5,251 nt of DNA from Gammaproteobacteria bacterium (GCA_008080925.1 VMDJ01000142.1:1-5251); one strand, 5' to 3'. Shown: positions 1-5,073, counted from the first letter of the stretch. Program-made: numbers and translations. Notes: generated from the letters alone by a model not told the origin.

Positions 1-141
1 ACCAAATCCATCGCAATTATCTTGGTAGCTAACCACGTTATGGTTTTCTGCGTTTGTCCAACTGTTTCTTGTGAGGTAGTCCGTCATGTGACAAGCACTT
101 AGAAGGCTTGCGCAGAGGGTGATGAGTATAGGTTTTTGCAT
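1..141 (-). CDS. Putative lipoprotein, 5' part only (cut by window edge)
   Basis: An ATG at 141-139 opens a frame that stays open for 47 codons to position 1. The product begins MQKPILITLCASLLSAC: one Lys, a hydrophobic stretch, then an LSAC lipobox with Cys17 as the expected lipidation site for signal peptidase II. The residue after Cys is His, not Asp, which under the enterobacterial Lol rule would favour the outer membrane. The mature part visible (residues 18-47) is polar and Asn-rich with one more Cys at 43; I do not recognise the family. A GGGAAGG Shine-Dalgarno element at 146-152 lies 4 nt upstream of the ATG, which supports this start. The gene lies downstream of the truncated haemoglobin gene on the same strand after a 175-bp gap, so it may have its own promoter. 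The signal peptide and RBS together make a real gene likely; its function is unknown. Confidence 0.72.
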   Translation of the reverse strand, partial: MQKPILITLCASLLSACHMTDYLTRNSWTNAENHNVVSYQDNCDGFG

Positions 142-145
142 GGCA

Positions 146-152
146 CCTTCCC
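146..152 (-). promoter_or_regulatory. Ribosome-binding site of the lipoprotein gene
   Basis: On the minus strand this reads GGGAAGG, 4 nt before the ATG at 141. The spacing is slightly short but the purine run is strong. It fixes the start of a partial gene too short to be an obvious open frame. The outer arm of the inverted repeat at 153-256 ends directly against it. Confidence 0.6.
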
Positions 153-256
153 TGAGTGAATATCTTCTAACTTGTCGGCCCTTACTCGCATGACTAAAGC
201 TAGACTAGAAAGAAGAGGTGCGCTAGAGAGATTGGCGGCCGAATTGAAGATACTCA
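153..256. repeat. Nested interrupted inverted repeat in the gap before the lipoprotein gene
   Basis: Three nested pairs of complementary segments are visible. TGAGT (153-157) pairs with ACTCA (252-256), ATCTTC (162-167) with GAAGAT (246-251), and TCGGCC (175-180) with GGCCGA (237-242). That gives 17 base pairs with small internal loops around a central region of about 56 nt. In a minus-strand transcript the structure would sit in the leader of the lipoprotein gene, its last arm touching the Shine-Dalgarno site. It has no U-run on the minus side, so it is not a terminator for the haemoglobin operon. Plus-strand sequence after it has two T-runs (257-260, 264-268), but no plus-strand gene lies upstream. 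Regulatory RNA structure is an inference. Confidence 0.45.
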
Positions 257-275
257 TTTTGCGATTTTTGTAATC

Positions 276-286
276 ACAACTGTTGT
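276..286. repeat. Short palindrome ACAAC-T-GTTGT downstream of the haemoglobin gene
   Basis: A perfect 5-bp inverted repeat around a single central base lies 31-41 bp beyond the haemoglobin stop codon, in the gap that should contain any promoter for the lipoprotein gene. A wider pair, AATCA (272-276) and TGATT (295-299), surrounds it asymmetrically. It resembles a small transcription-factor site more than a stable hairpin. I cannot assign a regulator, and such short palindromes arise by chance. Confidence 0.2.
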
Positions 287-316
287 TGGCTAATTGATTG
301 CATTCCAGAAGGGTCG

Positions 317-760
317 TTAATCTTTCCTATCAGATCCCACAATCGTTAGCTGATCATTGGCCTGATGGTCAGCTTTGTTGCGCATGTGATCTGCTGTGGC
401 ATAAAAGCTGCGCTTAAGGTGCTCACTTAACTTAGCATCAAGCACCATATCATCAAGCGCTTTATTCATGCAGTGAAGCCATTGATCACGGGCCTTTGTA
501 TCAATCGCAAAGGGCATATGTCGCATGCGTAAACGCGGATGCCCATACTTTTGGATATATAAATCGGGGCCGCCTAACCAACCACTCAAAAATAAAAATA
601 GCTTCTCACGAGAGGCGCGCAATGACTTGGCATGCATGTCACGGATGTGTGATACCTCGTTTAGCGAATCCATGTAGTCATAAAATCGATCGACTAACTC
701 ACGAACTTTAGTTTCACCGCCAAGTAATTCATAAGGTGTTGGTTCATTTGACTGCTGCAT
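317..760 (-). CDS. Group II truncated haemoglobin (trHbO/YjbI type)
   Basis: A small cytoplasmic haem protein of the 2-on-2 globin fold, group II. The family binds O2 and related ligands and is linked to O2 handling and detoxification of NO or peroxide; the role here is not proved. It is 147 aa, slightly above the usual 120-140, with the excess in a polar C-terminal tail (residues 128-147). Visible signatures are the N-terminal ELLGGE turn (11-16), the Tyr at helix B (FY, 26-27, Tyr27 the likely B10 ligand-stabilising residue), SGWLGGPDLY (59-68), the GHPRLRMRHMPF block (73-84) with His81 as proximal haem ligand, and RDQWLHCM (91-98) with Trp94 as the group II Trp at G8. The ATG at 760 has AAGG (769-772) 8 nt upstream. 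The first 17 bp overlap the end of gluQ in another frame, so both genes are probably co-transcribed and translationally coupled. Family assignment is firm. Confidence 0.94.
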   Translation of the reverse strand: MQQSNEPTPYELLGGETKVRELVDRFYDYMDSLNEVSHIRDMHAKSLRASREKLFLFLSGWLGGPDLYIQKYGHPRLRMRHMPFAIDTKARDQWLHCMNKALDDMVLDAKLSEHLKRSFYATADHMRNKADHQANDQLTIVGSDRKD

Positions 761-1658
761 TCAGAGTGCCTTCTCGTGGTACTGCGGAGAAATGCCATTC
801 TGATGATGCCCATGCCCAAAAGTCTTCAAGTGTGCCTGGTGCCTCATCTGGCATTGCTTGCCCAAGATAATGCCACGCAGCTAATAAAGTCTGAATGGGT
901 TTTTGATGATTAACCTTTGGTCCGTTCTCACTTTTTGAAAGTTTTTTCCCGTCCTTACCGAGAACGAGCGGCACATGAAAGTAGTTCAATTGTGGTTGTC
1001 CAAGCATTTGCTGCAAGCTGATCTGACGGATCGTAGAACTCAAAAGATCTGCACCACGTACCACATGGGTTATTCCGGCTAAATAATCATCAACAACCAC
1101 AGCTAACTGATAAGCGAAGTAACCATCTGCACGGTAGACGATAAAATCACCTACATCTTGCTTGATATTTTGAGCTTGCAAGCCAAACCGTTTATCAAAG
1201 AAGGCTAGAGGGTTTTTATTTGCCTTAACGCGTATAGCTAGCTTTCCGTCGAGTGAGAGACCTTTATCTTTACAAGTGCCGGGATAAACGGGTCCTTCTA
1301 TACCTTTAACACCCGTCTCTTGAATCTGTTTGCGCGAACAATCGCAGGCGTAAACTGCGCCTTGTTCTTTGAGGTGCTCTAAGGCGGCTCGATAGTGTGG
1401 AACCGTCTTGGATTGATAGGCAATTTGACCATTCCACTGGAAGCCAAATGTCTCGAGAGATTCGATGAGCTCTTTATCTTTGCCGGGAATGCAGCGCTGC
1501 TCATCGAGATCGTCAATGCGCAAATGCCATTGACCCTGATGATGTCGGGCTTCTAAATAGCTAGCGACCGCAGTAACGAGAGATCCGAAATGCAGATCAC
1601 CAGTGGGTGAGGGCGCGAAACGTCCAATGTAAGGTTGGATTGACAAAGGTTTTTCCAT
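744..1658 (-). CDS. gluQ: Glutamyl-Q tRNA(Asp) synthetase
   Basis: Paralogue of the catalytic domain of glutamyl-tRNA synthetase. It activates glutamate with ATP and attaches it to the queuosine base at the wobble position of tRNA-Asp, not to the 3' end. The 304-aa length fits this family (about 300) and shows that the anticodon-binding domain of true GltX (about 470 aa) is absent. Seen in order: RFAPSPTGDLHFGS (13-26), with HFGS as the class I HIGH equivalent; RIDDLD (47-52); the zinc-binding set Cys105, Cys107, Tyr125, Cys129 (CDC...YPGTC); HVVRGADLL (198-206); and KLSKS (239-243), the KMSKS loop. All expected residues are present. The ATG at 1658 places the first motif at the usual distance, although the sequence before it (GACGTTTT) is a poor ribosome-binding site. 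It is the first gene of a unit with the overlapping haemoglobin gene and is divergent from the HAD gene. In E. coli gluQ follows dksA; that linkage is not seen here. Confidence 0.95.
   Translation of the reverse strand: MEKPLSIQPYIGRFAPSPTGDLHFGSLVTAVASYLEARHHQGQWHLRIDDLDEQRCIPGKDKELIESLETFGFQWNGQIAYQSKTVPHYRAALEHLKEQGAVYACDCSRKQIQETGVKGIEGPVYPGTCKDKGLSLDGKLAIRVKANKNPLAFFDKRFGLQAQNIKQDVGDFIVYRADGYFAYQLAVVVDDYLAGITHVVRGADLLSSTIRQISLQQMLGQPQLNYFHVPLVLGKDGKKLSKSENGPKVNHQKPIQTLLAAWHYLGQAMPDEAPGTLEDFWAWASSEWHFSAVPREGTLNAAVK
769..775 (-). promoter_or_regulatory. Ribosome-binding site of the truncated haemoglobin gene, inside gluQ
   Basis: On the minus strand this reads GAGAAGG, with AAGG 8 nt before the haemoglobin ATG at 760. 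It lies within the last codons of gluQ (stop codon 744-746). The site supports real initiation at 760 despite the 17-bp overlap. Confidence 0.6.
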
Positions 1659-1793
1659 AAAACGTCGACTAATTGTCTAAGAATATCGCATATTTTTGTT
1701 TTCGGCGAGCAGGAAACCCTGTCGAAATTGTCAGATAAATTGGACAAATTTCTGGCTAAATACGCTGTTTTATACCTTCGGAGACGTAATCTC
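1659..1793. promoter_or_regulatory. Divergent control region between gluQ and the HAD/aminotransferase pair
   Basis: This 135-bp gap must contain the promoters of two divergent units. I could not find a pair of -35 and -10 boxes with good sequence and spacing in either direction, so none is claimed. It contains an inverted repeat (1725-1750, listed separately), a matching AATTGTC half-site at 1671-1677, and a small nested hairpin (TTTCG 1700-1704 with CGAAA 1723-1727, inner CAGG 1710-1713 with CCTG 1718-1721). An in-frame TTG at 1728 could extend the HAD protein by 22 residues, but the family alignment argues against that. Confidence 0.5.
1725..1750. repeat. Operator-like inverted repeat AAaTTGTC-N10-GACAAaTT
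   Basis: TTGTC (1728-1732) and GACAA (1743-1747) are perfect inverted half-sites with a 10-bp spacer. After one mismatched pair the symmetry continues with AA (1725-1726) against TT (1749-1750). A third copy of the half-site, AATTGTC, occurs at 1671-1677 nearer gluQ. Symmetry about one helical turn apart fits a dimeric repressor or activator site between divergent genes. No regulator is identifiable, and A+T-rich 5-bp arms can occur by chance. Confidence 0.3.
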
Positions 1794-2516
1794 ATGGCTG
1801 AGATCAAGGCACTAATTTTTGATGTTGATGGCACCTTGGCAGATACCGAGCGCGATGGTCATCGCGTGGCGTTTAATCGAGCTTTTAAAGATGCCGGTCT
1901 CGACTGGGATTGGGATGTTGAGCTTTACGGCAAATTGCTGTCAGTGACTGGCGGTAAAGAGCGCATCAAATACTACCTTGATGAATTCAATCAGGCATTC
2001 ACTAAGCCCGATGCTTTTGATGAATTTGTAGCGGGATTACATGCGCAAAAAACCGAACACTACAAACAAATGATGAAAGAAGGCCTTATTCCTTTACGTC
2101 CAGGTGTTGAGTTCTTAATTCGCGAAGCGCGAGATGCTGGCATTCCCATGTCGATTGCGACCACTACCACAATGGATAACGTAACCTCTTTATTAGAAAG
2201 CTCCCTTGGGGCCGAATCTATTGCGTGGTTTGATCAGATTGGCGCTGGCGATATCGTGCCTAAGAAAAAGCCTGCGCCCGATATTTTTGTTTGGGTGCTT
2301 GAGCAGATGGGTCTAAAAGGTGATGAGGTTATCGGCTTTGAAGACTCAGGTCATGGCGTTACCTCAGCTGCTGATGCCGGCATTACGCGCATTGTGGTTA
2401 CTACGAACGATTACACAGAGAATCAAAACTTTGATCGTGCAACGGTTGTTTTACCCGCTATGCAAGGACCTGATGTTAAAACTCCAGTTACACTGGCATT
2501 TTTAAATAGTCTGTAA
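1794..2516 (+). CDS. CbbY-like HAD-family sugar phosphatase
   Basis: HAD-superfamily hydrolase of the CbbY/beta-phosphoglucomutase-like subfamily, expected to be a cytoplasmic Mg2+-dependent phosphatase acting on phosphosugars. 240 aa, full length. Motif I is DVDGT (10-14): Asp10 nucleophile, Asp12 acid/base. An alpha-helical cap contains TGGKER (52-57), characteristic of CbbY proteins. Motif II is ATTTT (122-126), motif III KKKPAPD (157-163) with Lys159, and motif IV GFEDSGHG (181-188) with acidic Glu183 and Asp184. True CbbY removes xylulose-1,5-bisphosphate, a Rubisco inhibitor; no Rubisco gene is in this window, so the substrate is open. I chose ATG 1794 because it puts motif I near residue 10 and has GGAG at 1780-1783; the TTG at 1728 adds 22 residues with no family counterpart. 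It is followed after 6 nt by the aminotransferase, suggesting one operon. Confidence 0.88.
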   Translation: MAEIKALIFDVDGTLADTERDGHRVAFNRAFKDAGLDWDWDVELYGKLLSVTGGKERIKYYLDEFNQAFTKPDAFDEFVAGLHAQKTEHYKQMMKEGLIPLRPGVEFLIREARDAGIPMSIATTTTMDNVTSLLESSLGAESIAWFDQIGAGDIVPKKKPAPDIFVWVLEQMGLKGDEVIGFEDSGHGVTSAADAGITRIVVTTNDYTENQNFDRATVVLPAMQGPDVKTPVTLAFLNSL

Positions 2517-2522
2517 GTCTCT

Positions 2523-3677
2523 ATGTCACTCGCTGATCGCTTACATCACATTGCACCTTTTCGTGTGATGGATATTTTAGGCCGCGCTAAAGCTATGCAA
2601 GCAAGTGGGGCGGATGTCATTCATATGGAAGTTGGTGAGCCTGACTTTACTGCGCCAACCCAGGTGTTAAGGGCAGCGGAAGCTTCTTTGCAAAAAGCAC
2701 AGACACATTACACCGCTGCTGCCGGCTTGCCGCAGCTGCGTGAAGCAATTGCACGCTATTACGCAGATCACTTTGGCATCTCGATAAATGCAAAACGCAT
2801 TGTGATTACACCGGGCGCCTCAGGTGCATTGCAGCTGATACTTGGCGTTTTAGTTAACCCTGGCGACAAGATTTGGGTTCAAGATCCTGGTTATCCATGT
2901 AACCGTCACATGATCACCATGTTTGGTGGTGAGGCGCAGGCATTGCCAAGTGATAACGCTTTATTGAATGTTGATGCCTCAGCTCAAGCAATTACCAAGG
3001 CATCTTTAAAAGCGATGTTGGTTGCCACTCCGGCAAATCCAACAGGACAAGTGTTATCAGCATTTGAGCTTGGCAGCTTAATTACCGCCTGTCGTTCAGC
3101 AAACACCTTGCCGATTGTCGATGAAATTTATCAAGGGCTTCAATATGACTCTTCACCCACAACGGCATTGAGCTTTGATCACGATGATCTATTTGTAATT
3201 AATAGTTTTTCAAAGTTCTTTGGTATGACAGGTTTTCGTGTTGGCTGGCTGGTTGCGCCGGAAGCTTACGTCGAGCCGGTTGAACGCTTAGCGCAAAATC
3301 TGTTTCTTGCGCCTCCTACAATCGCTCAATACGCAGCTTTAGCAGCATTGACTGATGAGGTGCGTCCAGAATTATTACGTCGTCGTGATGTGTTACATGA
3401 GCGACGTGATCGTTTATATGCAGGACTTAAAAACGCCGGGTTTGCGTTGTCTGGATCTAAACCCGGCGGCGCATTTTATATTTATGCCAAGCTGCCAGAG
3501 GGTTTTAATGATGGCATTTCGTTCGCAGAGCGTGCGTTAAAAGAGGCACATGTTGCGATTACGCCAGGTGCAGACTTTGGCTTTAACGATACGTCTGACT
3601 ATATTCGTTTCGCCTACACCACCGATATCGATCGTATAGATGAGGCAGTAGGGCGTCTAAAAGTATTGCTGGGTTAG
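2523..3677 (+). CDS. PLP-dependent aminotransferase, class I/II fold type I
   Basis: Cytoplasmic transaminase of the aspartate aminotransferase superfamily; it moves an amino group between an amino acid and a 2-oxoacid through pyridoxal phosphate. 384 aa, typical length. Seen in order: VGEPDFTAP (37-45), HYTAAAGLPQLREA (62-75), TPGASGALQL (96-105), ATPANPTG (168-175) with Asn172, VDEIYQGL (199-206) with Asp200 and Tyr203 contacting PLP, SFSKFFGMTGFRVGW (228-242) with Lys231 as the Schiff-base lysine and Arg239 at the phosphate, and Arg362 (YIRFAY) for the substrate carboxylate. All catalytic residues are present. The exact amino-acid substrate cannot be read from the sequence. The ATG has no clear Shine-Dalgarno site and lies 6 nt after the CbbY-like gene, so translational coupling is likely. 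The stop overlaps that of convergent cysZ (TTAG, 3674-3677), and the 3' third carries an antisense terminator-like hairpin. Confidence 0.92.
   Translation: MSLADRLHHIAPFRVMDILGRAKAMQASGADVIHMEVGEPDFTAPTQVLRAAEASLQKAQTHYTAAAGLPQLREAIARYYADHFGISINAKRIVITPGASGALQLILGVLVNPGDKIWVQDPGYPCNRHMITMFGGEAQALPSDNALLNVDASAQAITKASLKAMLVATPANPTGQVLSAFELGSLITACRSANTLPIVDEIYQGLQYDSSPTTALSFDHDDLFVINSFSKFFGMTGFRVGWLVAPEAYVEPVERLAQNLFLAPPTIAQYAALAALTDEVRPELLRRRDVLHERRDRLYAGLKNAGFALSGSKPGGAFYIYAKLPEGFNDGISFAERALKEAHVAITPGADFGFNDTSDYIRFAYTTDIDRIDEAVGRLKVLLG
3429..3468 (-). terminator. Rho-independent terminator candidate for maf-cysZ, antisense inside the aminotransferase gene
   Basis: On the minus strand, CGCCGGGTTT (3468-3459) and AAACCCGGCG (3443-3434) form a perfect 10-bp G+C-rich stem with a 15-nt loop. 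Five T residues (3433-3429) follow immediately. This is the classical intrinsic terminator layout in the direction of the maf-cysZ unit, 205 bp beyond the cysZ stop codon. Convergent genes here have no intergenic space, so the terminator has to lie inside the opposing gene. On the plus strand the stem is followed by GCGCATTTTATATTT, a poor terminator, which fits the aminotransferase being read through. The loop is larger than average. Function is inferred from structure and position. Confidence 0.6.
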
Positions 3678-3700
3678 CCTTTGAGTTGATTCACCCAATA
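3664..3700. repeat. Bulged hairpin across the convergent stop codons
   Basis: TATTGCTGGGT (3664-3674) pairs with ACCCAATA (3693-3700) if three bases are bulged out, around a loop of 18 nt that contains the overlapping stops. The minus-strand side is followed by ACTTTTAGA, a weak T-run. It might contribute to ending minus-strand transcription but is much weaker than the hairpin at 3429-3468. Confidence 0.22.
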
Positions 3701-4390
3701 ACGTGTGGCGCCAATGGTTGCGCTTGGCATGGCAAGTGGGCCCAAAAACATCATTAACAGGCTAGTACCTGCACCAAAGCTTAATGAGCGTATTCGCTTC
3801 GCCTTGAGCTTAGTGAGTTGCTCTTTTGCGTTGAGCTGGTTGTTCGCCATCGGATAGTCAACATATTCAATGGCAAGAAACCAAGCGCCAAAGATTAGCC
3901 ATAGGCTCGACACAAAGAGGTTGATCATTGGGATCCATGATGTGATGAGCGTGAGTATAAGTAACGGTATCAAACGCACTACCAAGTAACGCAACTTAAA
4001 TAGCTCGCTGCTGATCGCTTCTTTAGCAACTACTGCAAAGGGTTGTGATAAACGCTCACTCGATTTACCGGTTATTAATAACTCAGTGCGTGCAGCTAAT
4101 ATGGCATTAAAAGGCGATGCAATCAGATTACCGACAATGGTAAAGCTAAAAAAGCCCATAACTAAAAACATCATAACGGCTAATAGCCAAAGCAAGGGAC
4201 GCAACCATGCCCAGCCAGTATCTGCCGGCAGCCATTGATTTAAAAAAACTTCAAAATAGTGTGAGCCAAGCCACGCTATCGCAAAAAATAACACCATGTT
4301 TATGAGTAGCGGAACAAGAACAGCGCTTCTAAGTTCGCGCTTGGCTAACCAAGTGATACTTGAGAGTGGATAGAGAAACGCATTAATCAT
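3674..4390 (-). CDS. cysZ: CysZ-type sulfate transporter (EI24/CysZ family)
   Basis: Inner-membrane protein of the CysZ family, which takes up sulfate for assimilatory cysteine synthesis. 238 aa, close to the usual 240-255. Hydrophobic segments lie at about residues 21-42, 63-90, 133-151, 153-174 and 203-222. Family blocks are IASPFNAILAARTE (90-103), AIEYVDYPMANN (173-184), the basic amphipathic stretch AKEQLTKLKAKRIRSLSFG (188-206) and the C-terminal GATRYW (227-232). The ATG at 4390 shares its A with the last base of the maf stop codon (TAATG), with AGG 8 nt upstream, so translation is probably coupled to maf. No cysK or other cysteine gene is adjacent here, unlike in E. coli, so regulation by sulfur supply is uncertain. 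I am confident of the family and less so of strict sulfate specificity. Confidence 0.88.
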   Translation of the reverse strand: MINAFLYPLSSITWLAKRELRSAVLVPLLINMVLFFAIAWLGSHYFEVFLNQWLPADTGWAWLRPLLWLLAVMMFLVMGFFSFTIVGNLIASPFNAILAARTELLITGKSSERLSQPFAVVAKEAISSELFKLRYLVVRLIPLLILTLITSWIPMINLFVSSLWLIFGAWFLAIEYVDYPMANNQLNAKEQLTKLKAKRIRSLSFGAGTSLLMMFLGPLAMPSATIGATRYWVNQLKG

Positions 4391-4971
4391 TAGGGAACCT
4401 GAAGTCCTTCATTGGATAAGAATTCAACAAGTCGTATAAGTGGCAAGCCAATCAGTGTGTTTGGATCATCACCTTCAAGCTTTTTAAATAAGCTGACACC
4501 TAATGCTTCTGATTTAAAGCTACCGGCACAGTTATAAGGCTGCTCGTTTCGAAGATAACGTTCAATTTGGTCATCAGTTAGCGCGCGAAAATAGACCTTA
4601 AACACTTCAACTGTACTTTGTGTATTGCCAGACTCGCTATTAAACAAACATAAACCGGTATGAAAGCTGACGATCTTGCCCGATAGAAAACGTAACTGCT
4701 CAATGGCATTTTCGTGCGTGTGAGGTTTGCCAAGGATTTGCTGGTCAACACAGGCAACTTGATCTGAGCCAACAATGAGTGCTGCCGGGTGTGTTTCGGC
4801 GACTTTCTTTGCTTTACAGACCGAAAGGCGCTCAACGAGCTCTGAGGGTGACTCATTAGCGAGTGGTGATTCGTTAATATCGGGCGCTGCGGTATCAAAG
4901 GATATGCAGAGCTTTTGCAAAATCTCAGCACGAAAGGGGGAGGTTGAACCTAAGATCAACGGTAAGGACAT
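4390..4971 (-). CDS. yceF: Maf-family 7-methyl-GTP pyrophosphatase (YceF type)
   Basis: Maf/HAM1-like nucleotide pyrophosphatase. The YceF subgroup hydrolyses m7GTP to m7GMP and pyrophosphate, probably to clean the nucleotide pool. 193 aa, matching the family. Motifs: LGSTSPFRAEIL (7-18) with Arg14 for phosphate binding, ESPLANESP (34-42), IVGSDQV (66-72) with Asp70 as the catalytic acid, GKP (81-83), CAGSFKSEALG (148-158), and EGDDPNTLIGLPLI (166-179). The last two blocks identify the YceF branch rather than the dTTP/UTP-specific Maf (YhdE) branch. The start is ATG 4971, because GAGG (4980-4983) lies 8 nt upstream; the in-frame GTG at 4980 would use that Shine-Dalgarno site as coding sequence. 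The gene precedes cysZ with a TAATG overlap and is divergent from the probable yceD gene, the arrangement known from E. coli. Assignment is firm. Confidence 0.94.
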   Translation of the reverse strand: MSLPLILGSTSPFRAEILQKLCISFDTAAPDINESPLANESPSELVERLSVCKAKKVAETHPAALIVGSDQVACVDQQILGKPHTHENAIEQLRFLSGKIVSFHTGLCLFNSESGNTQSTVEVFKVYFRALTDDQIERYLRNEQPYNCAGSFKSEALGVSLFKKLEGDDPNTLIGLPLIRLVEFLSNEGLQVP

Positions 4972-4977
4972 GAATAT

Positions 4978-4984
4978 CACCTCT
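4978..4984 (-). promoter_or_regulatory. Ribosome-binding site that decides the maf/yceF start
   Basis: The minus strand reads AGAGGTG here, with GAGG 8 nt before ATG 4971. A GTG at 4980-4978 lies inside this motif, so initiation there would have no upstream site. The hairpin at 4984-5029 ends on its first base. Confidence 0.7.
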
Positions 4985-5029
4985 GGTCAGGGGCGCAAGT
5001 ATGCCTTGAGACGCCTGATTGCACGACCA
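4984..5029 (-). promoter_or_regulatory. Leader hairpin directly upstream of the maf/yceF ribosome-binding site
   Basis: Four nested paired segments are visible: TGGT (4984-4987) with ACCA (5026-5029), CAGG (4988-4991) with CCTG (5014-5017), CG (4994-4995) with CG (5012-5013), and CAAG (4996-4999) with CTTG (5005-5008) around a 5-nt loop. That is 14 base pairs with modest bulges. There is no T-run on either side, so it does not look like a terminator. Placed in the minus-strand mRNA leader and touching the Shine-Dalgarno site, it could affect translation or mRNA stability of maf-cysZ. The structure is seen; the role is inferred. Confidence 0.42.
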
Positions 5030-5073
5030 TTAATAAATCCAATAACTATCCTGAAAAAGCAATAATAGATTTT

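Noticed and set aside
496..711. Open frame of 71 codons on the plus strand
   Set aside because: It lies wholly antisense within the truncated haemoglobin gene, whose family motifs are unmistakable. The predicted product has no recognisable features.
1700..1727. Hairpin TTTCG/CGAAA with inner CAGG/CCTG as a terminator
   Set aside because: Neither strand has a T-run after the stem, and it lies between two divergent starts where no terminator is needed.
1728..1793. TTG-initiated 22-residue extension of the CbbY-like protein
   Set aside because: The catalytic DVDGT motif normally lies about 10 residues from the start in this family, as it does from ATG 1794, which also has a GGAG site upstream. 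The extension overlaps the operator-like repeat.
1553..1834. Open frame of 93 codons on the minus strand across the gluQ start
   Set aside because: It overlaps gluQ in another frame and the HAD gene antisense, spans the divergent promoter region, and has no family signature.
2320..2505. Open frame of 61 codons on the plus strand
   Set aside because: Shifted frame inside the HAD gene, whose motif IV is in the main frame at this position.
3355..3540. Open frame of 61 codons on the plus strand
   Set aside because: Shifted frame inside the aminotransferase gene with no family signature.
4578..4931. Open frame of 117 codons on the minus strand
   Set aside because: It is a shifted frame inside maf/yceF, and the maf frame contains all the catalytic motifs.
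4972..4980. GTG start at 4980 for maf/yceF
   Set aside because: The GTG lies inside the AGAGGTG Shine-Dalgarno motif, which is correctly spaced for ATG 4971, and the family start fits the latter.
4775..5065. Open frame of 96 codons on the plus strand
   Set aside because: Mostly antisense to maf/yceF, low-complexity Ser/Ala-rich product, no convincing ribosome-binding site.
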